A stretch of 25,886 nucleotides of DNA from IMG/VR virus record IMGVR_UViG_3300042691_009502, positions 1 to 25,886 of that record; one strand, given 5' to 3'. Below the pieces are notes generated by a model, which ran no database searches, was not told the DNA's origin, and saw only the letters and a list, made by a program, of their open reading frames with translations. Positions 10,013-15,853 of the stretch are shown here, in pieces (position 1 is the stretch's first letter; every line of letters begins with the position of its first letter). The stretch comes from a virus. The translations under genes were made by a program, and so were the position numbers.

Positions 10013-10603
10013 ATGGCACAAAAAATGAATATAATTGTTGTAGATGATTTCTATGGCAATCCGTTTGAAGTAAGAAATTTTGCTTTACAACAAGAATTTA
10101 ATGTAACTGGTGGATTTCCCGGATTTAGAACCAAACCAATGATAAACGATACTATCAAAGATGCGATAGAATATGTTGTAAGTCCTTGGGGTGGTAGAGT
10201 AATTGATTGGTTTGAGGATGGTCATACTGGAGCATTTCAGTACACAACAGAAGAGCATCATTCATGGATTCATTGTGATGGTGGTAATAATTGGGCAGCA
10301 GTTTTGTATTTAACACCACATGCCCCAATTTCATCTGGAACTGCTTTTTATAGACACAAATTAACAAAATTAGAATCGTTTCAACATACAAATGAAATAC
10401 CAACCGAAGTGGATTTAAATCATCCATATTTGAGAGATTATAAAGATATTACAAAATGGGAAATTACGGATTATGTATCTAACAAATTTAATAGATTGGT
10501 TTTATATAGAGCTGATTTATTTCACAAATCTATGGATTATTTTGGAAAAGATAAACACAATGGAAGATTATTTCAAGTATTCTTCTTTAACACACAAAAT
10601 TAA
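10013..10603 (+). CDS. DUF6445-like protein with a 2-oxoglutarate/Fe(II)-oxygenase-type HxD...H...R signature (196 aa)
   Basis: The start is placed at ATG 10013 (MAQKMNIIVVDDF). A longer in-frame start at 9959 would overlap the fibre gene and add a hydrophobic leader encoded by the AT-rich promoter-like gap, so I rejected it. The protein shows WIHCD (H87, D89), LFHKS (H171) and GRLFQVFFF (R185), the iron-ligand and 2-oxoglutarate-binding pattern of the double-stranded beta-helix oxygenases. The N-terminus (VVDDFYGNPFEVRNFA) is typical of DUF6445-like proteins. If active it would hydroxylate a protein, sugar or small molecule; the substrate is unknown. It lies between the fibre gene and the sugar cassette, with only 5 nt to the next gene, so modification of fibre or glycan is conceivable but unproven. 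Confidence 0.68.
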   Translation: MAQKMNIIVVDDFYGNPFEVRNFALQQEFNVTGGFPGFRTKPMINDTIKDAIEYVVSPWGGRVIDWFEDGHTGAFQYTTEEHHSWIHCDGGNNWAAVLYLTPHAPISSGTAFYRHKLTKLESFQHTNEIPTEVDLNHPYLRDYKDITKWEITDYVSNKFNRLVLYRADLFHKSMDYFGKDKHNGRLFQVFFFNTQN

Positions 10604-10608
10604 AAAAT

Positions 10609-10866
10609 ATGCAAGAAAAAACTGAAAAATTGGATGAACAAATTTTAAATAATTTGAAAGAATATCAATCAAAGCTAAGTGATTTTACATTTGAATTAGG
10701 ACAAATTGAAATTAATCTTTTACAATTAAAAAGCTATAAAAGTTCAATTGAAACCGAATACAAAAAAACAAAACTTGGTTTTGACGAGGTAGTAAAAGGT
10801 TTGGAAGAAAAATATCCAAATGGAGAAATTAATTTAACTGAAGGAACAGTAACATATCAAGAATAA
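10609..10866 (+). CDS. Small coiled-coil protein (85 aa), paralogue of the protein at 15414-15824
   Basis: This short, charged, helical protein has heptad-like spacing over most of its length. It contains ELGQIEI (29-35) and a C-terminal EEKYPNGEINLTEGTVTYQ (66-84). The protein at 15414-15824 carries DFGQIYI and DDKYPQGRINMQDGTIQYQ in the same order, so the two are paralogues. There is no signal peptide, membrane segment or catalytic motif. The start follows the oxygenase-like gene by 5 nt, with no Shine-Dalgarno sequence. I do not know its function; a small structural or assembly protein is most likely. Confidence 0.75.
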   Translation: MQEKTEKLDEQILNNLKEYQSKLSDFTFELGQIEINLLQLKSYKSSIETEYKKTKLGFDEVVKGLEEKYPNGEINLTEGTVTYQE

Positions 10867-10867
10867 A

Positions 10868-10899
10868 TTTGGAAATTACAAAATAATTTCGTATATTTG
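10868..10899 (+). promoter_or_regulatory. Bacteroidetes-type promoter (TTTG-20-TATATTTG) for the sugar cassette
   Basis: TTTG at 10868-10871 and TATATTTG at 10892-10899 are separated by 20 bp. This matches the Bacteroidetes primary sigma consensus (TTTG near -33, TAnnTTTG near -7). It fills the 38-bp gap before the first cassette gene. Transcription would begin at about 10904-10907, at the ATG itself (10905), so the message would be nearly leaderless or use the second ATG at 10917. Confidence 0.5.
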
Positions 10900-10904
10900 T
10901 TACA

Positions 10905-13091
10905 ATGGCTAATAATATGAGAAAAAAATTGTTATATGTATGTCCGCACTTATCAACAGGTGGACAGCCTCAATATACCTACAAACAAATCAAACATTTT
11001 ATAAATGACTTTGATATTCAAGTTGTTGAAATAAACAATAGTGGTGGAGATGCTTTTGTTGTTCAAAAAAATAGAATAAAAGAATTAGTGCCTGTACATA
11101 CATTGGGTAGTAATAAAAAAGAAATTTTGGACCACATAAGAACTTTCAATCCAGATATAATACACTTTCAAGAAATACCTGAATACGATTTACCACTTGA
11201 TATAGTAGAAAGAATATTTTCAAAAGAAAGAAAATACTTCATAGTGTGTACAACACATGGTTCATTAACCAATCCATCTGATATTATTTACCAACCAGAC
11301 AAATATGTTTTAGTATCCGAATGGAGTAAACAAAGATTTGAAGGTGCTGACTTGGGTGTTGAACTTGATGTTTGGCAGTATCCTATCGAAGATTATATCT
11401 TTAGTAAAGATGATGCAAAAAAAGAATTAGGATTAGACCCAACATGGAAGCATGTGTTAATGGTTGGGTTATTCTCACCCGGTAAAAATCAAGGTGAAAT
11501 ATTTTCAATAGCTAGGCAATTAGAAAAATATAAAATTAAATTTCATTTTGTAGGCAATCAAGCTATGAATTTTGAAAGTTATTGGTCACCTATAATGAAA
11601 TACAAACCTGAAAATTGTATCATATGGGGTGAAAGAAATGATGTTGATACTTTCTACGCAGCTTGTGACCTTTTTTATTTTTCATCAAAATTAGAATTAA
11701 ATCCTTTATCAATTAAAGAAGCTCTTTCTTACAAAATGCCTTCTATATTTAGAAAACTTCATACCTATTTGGATACATATGATAATAACCCATTGGTAAC
11801 ATATATTGATGATGATTTAAAACTTACAAAGAGAATAATATTAGAAAAATTACAACCTGAGTTTAATGAAATACCTGGATGGTTTGCATATTCGGAATTA
11901 TATAATAGTATGGTTGATAGTGCATCTGGTGGAGAAACTTTTGTTGAGGTTGGTGCTTGGTTTGGTAAATCTACAAATTATTTATCATCAAAAATAAAAG
12001 AATCTGGAAAAGATATAAACTTTACATCAATAGACACTTGGAAAGGTACTGATGATGAAGATTTGCATCAAAATATTGTAAACTCTTTTAATGGAGATAT
12101 ATTTTATGAATTTGTTGATAACACAGTATTATCAGATAACTATGGTAGATTGAATACAATCAAAGATACTTCTAAAAACGCAGCTAATAACTTTGCAAAT
12201 AATAGTATTGATTTTATAATGATTGATGCAGGCCATTCTTATGAAGCATTGATGGAGGATTTAAATATTTGGTACAATAAAGTAAAACCAGGTGGTATAA
12301 TTAGTGGTGATGATTATGGGGTTTTTGATGGAGTTACACGAGCAGCAAATGAATATTTTTATGGACAATTTCATCAAGGATTTCGTTCATTTGTAAGAAA
12401 AAAACCTCGTATCCAAATTAAGCATATGTTGACTAGACCAACTGATATGAGAGAAAGAGTATCCATACAATCATTACAACAATTAGAAAGATATGGTATG
12501 TTCTATCAGCCAATTATAAACGAAGTATATGAAGGAATACCACCTTCTGAAAATTGTAGAAGACCGGAACACATTTCACCAACAAATACTCCAGGTGAAT
12601 TATGGCCTGGTGCCGGATTAGGTTGGATGACAGGTAGACACTATGGATGCTATTTGGCACATAGAAACGCATTGGAAACGATTGATGAAGAAAATTTTGA
12701 TTATACTTTGATATTTGAAGCAGATGCATTCATTTATACTGGATTGGAAGAATTTGTTGATGTTGTGAATAAAGCATGTTTCATGTCAGAGCTAAACGAT
12801 GCATACTTTATATCATTTGCAAATAATCCTTGTAGAGAAAGAACTAAGATAGATGAATTATTTTCTTTAACAGGACCTTCACAAGATTTGGCACATTGTT
12901 ATCTTATACCAAACCGAACTAAAGGTTGGTGGATGGACAGAATAAAAGATTGTGGATGGGATGTTGGTGACCTTTGGTATAATCATGTATTTTACCATCA
13001 TCCTATGAAACGTTATACAACAAACAAAATGTATAGTAAACAAGCCGAAGGATATTCACTATTAGATTTGACAGTTAAAACTTGGAGTTAA
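10905..13091 (+). CDS. Three-domain fusion: GT-B glycosyltransferase, SAM methyltransferase and GT25-like glycosyltransferase (728 aa)
   Basis: Residues about 7-320 look like a GT-B (GT4-like) glycosyltransferase: YVCPHLSTGGQ at the N-terminus, a VGLFSPGKNQGE hinge, and an E-x7-E motif (E264, E272) in LELNPLSIKEALSYKMPS. Residues about 330-490 form a class I methyltransferase with FVEVGAWFGKST (motif I, 346-356), FIMIDAGHSYEA (437-448) and GGIISGDDYG (463-472). Residues about 503-728 resemble GT25/LPS-type glycosyltransferases: HMLTRPTDMRER, GCYLAHRNAL (581-590) and the acidic IFEADA (603-608) in place of a DxD. The protein is soluble, without a signal peptide. The stop overlaps the next start in TAATG. 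It probably builds and methylates a glycan. Donor and acceptor are unknown, and each domain call is by motif only. Confidence 0.78.
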   Translation: MANNMRKKLLYVCPHLSTGGQPQYTYKQIKHFINDFDIQVVEINNSGGDAFVVQKNRIKELVPVHTLGSNKKEILDHIRTFNPDIIHFQEIPEYDLPLDIVERIFSKERKYFIVCTTHGSLTNPSDIIYQPDKYVLVSEWSKQRFEGADLGVELDVWQYPIEDYIFSKDDAKKELGLDPTWKHVLMVGLFSPGKNQGEIFSIARQLEKYKIKFHFVGNQAMNFESYWSPIMKYKPENCIIWGERNDVDTFYAACDLFYFSSKLELNPLSIKEALSYKMPSIFRKLHTYLDTYDNNPLVTYIDDDLKLTKRIILEKLQPEFNEIPGWFAYSELYNSMVDSASGGETFVEVGAWFGKSTNYLSSKIKESGKDINFTSIDTWKGTDDEDLHQNIVNSFNGDIFYEFVDNTVLSDNYGRLNTIKDTSKNAANNFANNSIDFIMIDAGHSYEALMEDLNIWYNKVKPGGIISGDDYGVFDGVTRAANEYFYGQFHQGFRSFVRKKPRIQIKHMLTRPTDMRERVSIQSLQQLERYGMFYQPIINEVYEGIPPSENCRRPEHISPTNTPGELWPGAGLGWMTGRHYGCYLAHRNALETIDEENFDYTLIFEADAFIYTGLEEFVDVVNKACFMSELNDAYFISFANNPCRERTKIDELFSLTGPSQDLAHCYLIPNRTKGWWMDRIKDCGWDVGDLWYNHVFYHHPMKRYTTNKMYSKQAEGYSLLDLTVKTWS

Positions 13092-14239
13092 TGATATACG
13101 AAAATTTAAAAAAGAATCTCAACAATAAAAGAAAAGTTGATAACAAAGTGTTTGTACATTTTGTTAGAGGCGCATTTGTTGAAATAAAAGGAAATATTCA
13201 AAAAAATTACAAAGTTAAATTTTTTGATAATAGAACGGGGAGATTGTTATTCAGTTCTGATATATCAACAAATATGTGGACAAAATGTAATGTTGAATAT
13301 TTTGTTGAATGGCGTATTGAAATATATGAAGGTGATAAGTTATGGTGGCATCATATATACAATGCACACAACAAAAGAGTTTATGTTGCTCTAGATTCTA
13401 AAGCATTGGGTGATAGTTTAGCATGGATTCCGTATGTAGAAGAATTTGGAAAAGTGCATGGAGCAAAAATGATTGTTTCAACTTTTATGAACACTATGTT
13501 TGAAGAAAAATACCCAAACATAGAATTTGTTGTTCCCGGTGTAAGTGTTGAAAATCTTTACGCTATGTACTCTATTGGTTTATTTTACAATGAAGATAAT
13601 ACAATTAATATTTACAAAAATCCAATAGACCCAAAGAAGCAAACAATGCAAAAAATGTGTTCTGATATATTGGGATTAGATTTTAAAGAAATAAAACCAA
13701 AATTAAAAGATAGAAAAATTTCAATAGATTCAAACTACAAACAAGTTTGTATAGGAATACATGGTACAGCTCAATCTAAATTTTGGAATAATCCAACTGG
13801 TTGGCAAGAAGTTGTAAATTGGTTAAATCAAAAAGGATATGTTGTGAAACTTCTTTCAAAAGAAGGTGAAAATTATATGGGAAACCAATTACCATCTGGA
13901 ATCGTAAGACATCCAGAAGGACCGTTAGAATTGGTTATGGATGAAATGAAAAAATCAAAAGCATTCATTGGTATTGGTAGTGGATTGAGTTGGTTGAGTT
14001 GGGCATTGGACGTACCAACAGTATTAATAAGTGGATTTTCTTATAGATGGGCAGAAATGGAAGATTGTATTCGTATTGGAGCACCCACTGGAAAATGTGA
14101 AGGATGCTTTAACCGATTGAGATTGGATCCTGGTGACTGGAATTGGTGTCCAGACCATAAAGGAACTGAAAGACAATTTGAATGTACTAAATCAATTACA
14201 TCCGAAATGGTAATCAAAGAATTGGAAAAATTTCTATAA
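13091..14239 (+). CDS. TibC/BAHT-like protein O-heptosyltransferase with a four-Cys iron-finger motif (382 aa)
   Basis: The start is taken as ATG 13091, sharing TAATG with the upstream stop. A TTG three codons earlier (13082) is possible but less likely. An N-terminal beta domain (about 18-95, with FVRGAFVEIKG and YKVKFFDNRTG) precedes ALDSKALGDSLAWIPYVEEF (100-119), a hallmark of bacterial autotransporter heptosyltransferases; D108 lies in ALGD, where the catalytic Asp of TibC is expected. The C-terminal part has IGIHGTAQSKFWNNPTGWQE and GIGSGLSWLSWALDVPT, typical of GT9-like sugar-nucleotide binding. Cysteines C336, C339, C353 and C365, ending in HKGTERQFECTKSIT, match the iron-finger region. 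Known members form dodecamers and move heptose from ADP-heptose to Ser residues of autotransporter repeats. The adjacent HldE-type genes fit this role. The phage acceptor is unknown. Confidence 0.88.
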   Translation: MIYENLKKNLNNKRKVDNKVFVHFVRGAFVEIKGNIQKNYKVKFFDNRTGRLLFSSDISTNMWTKCNVEYFVEWRIEIYEGDKLWWHHIYNAHNKRVYVALDSKALGDSLAWIPYVEEFGKVHGAKMIVSTFMNTMFEEKYPNIEFVVPGVSVENLYAMYSIGLFYNEDNTINIYKNPIDPKKQTMQKMCSDILGLDFKEIKPKLKDRKISIDSNYKQVCIGIHGTAQSKFWNNPTGWQEVVNWLNQKGYVVKLLSKEGENYMGNQLPSGIVRHPEGPLELVMDEMKKSKAFIGIGSGLSWLSWALDVPTVLISGFSYRWAEMEDCIRIGAPTGKCEGCFNRLRLDPGDWNWCPDHKGTERQFECTKSITSEMVIKELEKFL

Positions 14240-14631
14240 TGAAAAAGGTTTGGGTAAACGGAACTTTTGATGTTTTACACATCGGGCATATAAAACTTTT
14301 AGAATATGCATCATCTTTTGGAACTCTAAGAGTTGGCATTGATACTGATGAAAGAGTTAGAGAAAAGAAAGGTGAATCAAGACCATACAATTCATTGGAA
14401 GATAGAATGGGATTTATGCGTAGCATTAGATTTGTTGATAGTGTTGTTGCATTTGATTCCGATGAATCTCTTATAGAACACATAAAGCAATGGAGACCTG
14501 ATATTATGGTAATTGGGGATGATTACACATATGAACAAATAATAGGAAAAGAATTTATTCCTAAGATTGAATACTTTAAAAAAGTAGAGGGTATAAGCAC
14601 TTCAAAAATATTAGGAGATGGCAAAATATAA
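14239..14631 (+). CDS. hldC: HldE C-terminal/RfaE2-type heptose-phosphate nucleotidyltransferase (130 aa)
   Basis: This single-domain cytidylyltransferase-fold protein has NGTFDVLHIGHIKLLEYA (7-24) with the HxGH motif H14-H17. VGIDTDERV and RPYNSLEDR follow, then VIGDDY and the GISTSKI motif (118-124). This pattern is that of HldE/RfaE C-terminal adenylyltransferases, which convert D-glycero-beta-D-manno-heptose 1-phosphate and ATP to ADP-heptose. TagD-type glycerol-3-phosphate cytidylyltransferases share the fold and are the main alternative. The gene starts on the TAATG that ends the heptosyltransferase gene and overlaps the kinase gene by 14 nt, so the three are translationally coupled. 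It is a stand-alone domain; in many Gram-negatives it is fused behind the kinase as HldE. Confidence 0.8.
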   Translation: MKKVWVNGTFDVLHIGHIKLLEYASSFGTLRVGIDTDERVREKKGESRPYNSLEDRMGFMRSIRFVDSVVAFDSDESLIEHIKQWRPDIMVIGDDYTYEQIIGKEFIPKIEYFKKVEGISTSKILGDGKI

Positions 14632-15364
14632 AGTATTAGTAGTTGGAGAAAAATGCACAGATATTTTTGTATATGGTACAACCAACAGAAAATCACCAGA
14701 AGGAAATGGACCTGTTTTCATACCAAATAACGAAGTTTATGGAGATGGTATGGCATTAAATACGGCTAACAATTTAGCATCAATGGGATTACAAGTTGAT
14801 GTATTTTGTGATACTGGAAATATTACAAAAACAAGATATGTTGACGAAAATACTAATGAATTATACATAAGGGTAGACGAAAATGATATAGTAGAAAAGA
14901 TAAACTTATCAGATTTACCCAAATTAGACAACTATGATGCAATAGTTATATCCGATTATTGTAAGGGATTTTTGACTGAGGAAGATATATCTTATATTTC
15001 AAAACTACATAGGTTAGTAGTTTTAGATACAAAAAAATATTTAGGAAGTTGGTGTAAGGATGTATCTTTTATAAAACTAAATAGGTTTGAGGCTCAAAAT
15101 AACCATGATATAATAATAGAAAATAAATGGTTAGATGATAAGATAATAACCACTTTAGATGGTAGCGGAGCTTGTTATAAAGGTAATGTAATAAAAACCG
15201 AAAAGGTTGAAAATGCGGATGTAAGTGGGGCTGGGGATACTTTTGTAGCGGCGTTTGTTGCAAGATACTTAGATTCTGAAAATGTAGAAGAATCTATTGA
15301 TTGGGCAAATTATTGTGCCGGTTCTGTTGTACGAAAAAAAGGAGTTTCTGTATTTGGAAACTAA
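14618..15364 (+). CDS. hldA: HldE N-terminal/RfaE1-type PfkB-family sugar kinase (248 aa)
   Basis: PfkB features are clear: GEKCTDIFVYG (10-20), a SPEGNGPVF segment (26-34) reminiscent of the ISPEAPVPV of RfaE1, NTANNLASMG (48-57), VISDYCKGFL (110-119), and the catalytic DVSGAGDTFVAAF (201-213) with D207. HldA/HldE kinases phosphorylate D-glycero-beta-D-manno-heptose 7-phosphate to the 1,7-bisphosphate. At 248 residues it is shorter than the usual 310-330, apparently through loss of part of the lid region, so substrate preference could differ; another PfkB sugar kinase is the alternative. It overlaps the nucleotidyltransferase gene by 14 nt in another frame. The isomerase (GmhA), phosphatase (GmhB) and epimerase (HldD) steps are not encoded in this window and would have to come from the host or elsewhere in the phage. 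Confidence 0.78.
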   Translation: MAKYKVLVVGEKCTDIFVYGTTNRKSPEGNGPVFIPNNEVYGDGMALNTANNLASMGLQVDVFCDTGNITKTRYVDENTNELYIRVDENDIVEKINLSDLPKLDNYDAIVISDYCKGFLTEEDISYISKLHRLVVLDTKKYLGSWCKDVSFIKLNRFEAQNNHDIIIENKWLDDKIITTLDGSGACYKGNVIKTEKVENADVSGAGDTFVAAFVARYLDSENVEESIDWANYCAGSVVRKKGVSVFGN

Positions 15365-15379
15365 AAATTAGAAAATAAT

Positions 15380-15398
15380 ATAGTTATATATACAAATA
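15380..15398 (+). promoter_or_regulatory. 19-bp intergenic motif shared with 18640-18658, candidate promoter
   Basis: ATAGTTATATATACAAATA is identical at 18 of 19 positions to ATACTTATATATACAAATA at 18640-18658. The two sites lie at similar distances before ATGs (15 and 13 nt). Both precede the first gene of an apparent transcription unit, which suggests a phage promoter class. Confidence 0.42.
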
Positions 15399-15413
15399 AA
15401 AAAATAATAATTT

Positions 15414-15824
15414 ATGGCAGGTTTAGATAATATACCACAGCAACAACAAATTACAATTGAAACAGCAAAAATTGATGCGGAAACTATGCAATCAATTAAT
15501 GATTTAAATCAGAAAATTCAGGGTTTGGTTTTGGATTTTGGACAAATCTACATTCGTAGAAAAGAAATTCAAGACGAAATGGTAAGAATGGATGATTTCT
15601 TAGAGAAAGGCGAAGATGAATTTAAAGTACTAAATACTCAATTAAGAGAAATTATTGATGGTTTGGATGATAAATATCCACAAGGAAGAATCAATATGCA
15701 GGATGGTACTATACAATATCAACCAGGCGCACCAACAAGAAAGCAACTTGCAGAAATGCAAAGACAGCAACAATCATCAACAATGCCTGATGGTTCAACT
15801 GGTATGAAAGTTGTAAAAGAGTAA
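15414..15824 (+). CDS. Coiled-coil protein (136 aa), longer paralogue of the protein at 10609-10866
   Basis: A Gln-rich N-terminus is followed by a helical, heptad-rich middle (about 20-85). DFGQIYI (41-47) and DDKYPQGRINMQDGTIQYQ (85-103) correspond to ELGQIEI and EEKYPNGEINLTEGTVTYQ of the 85-residue protein before the sugar cassette. It carries an extra Gln-rich, probably disordered C-terminal tail of about 30 residues. There is no signal peptide, membrane segment or enzyme motif. No Shine-Dalgarno precedes the ATG, which instead follows an AT-rich candidate promoter. The function is unknown; this may be the ancestral copy, with the shorter protein as a duplicate. Confidence 0.8.
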   Translation: MAGLDNIPQQQQITIETAKIDAETMQSINDLNQKIQGLVLDFGQIYIRRKEIQDEMVRMDDFLEKGEDEFKVLNTQLREIIDGLDDKYPQGRINMQDGTIQYQPGAPTRKQLAEMQRQQQSSTMPDGSTGMKVVKE

Positions 15825-15829
15825 TCCTA

Positions 15830-15845
15830 ATATTTATTCATATAG
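15830..15845 (+). promoter_or_regulatory. ATATTTAT motif before the 919-residue protein gene
   Basis: ATATTTATTCATATAG fills the 29-bp gap and ends 8 nt before the ATG at 15854. It matches the core found before the fibre and head genes. Regulatory function is inferred. Confidence 0.35.
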
Positions 15846-15853
15846 AAAACTAT

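Noticed and set aside
13082-13090. TTG start for the heptosyltransferase
   Set aside because: ATG 13091 forms the TAATG coupling seen at several other junctions here, and the extra three residues add nothing recognisable.
14239-15364. Nucleotidyltransferase and kinase as a frameshifted single HldE gene
   Set aside because: HldE has the kinase first and the nucleotidyltransferase second; here the order is reversed, each frame has its own ATG and complete motifs, and the overlap is a normal 14-nt coupling.
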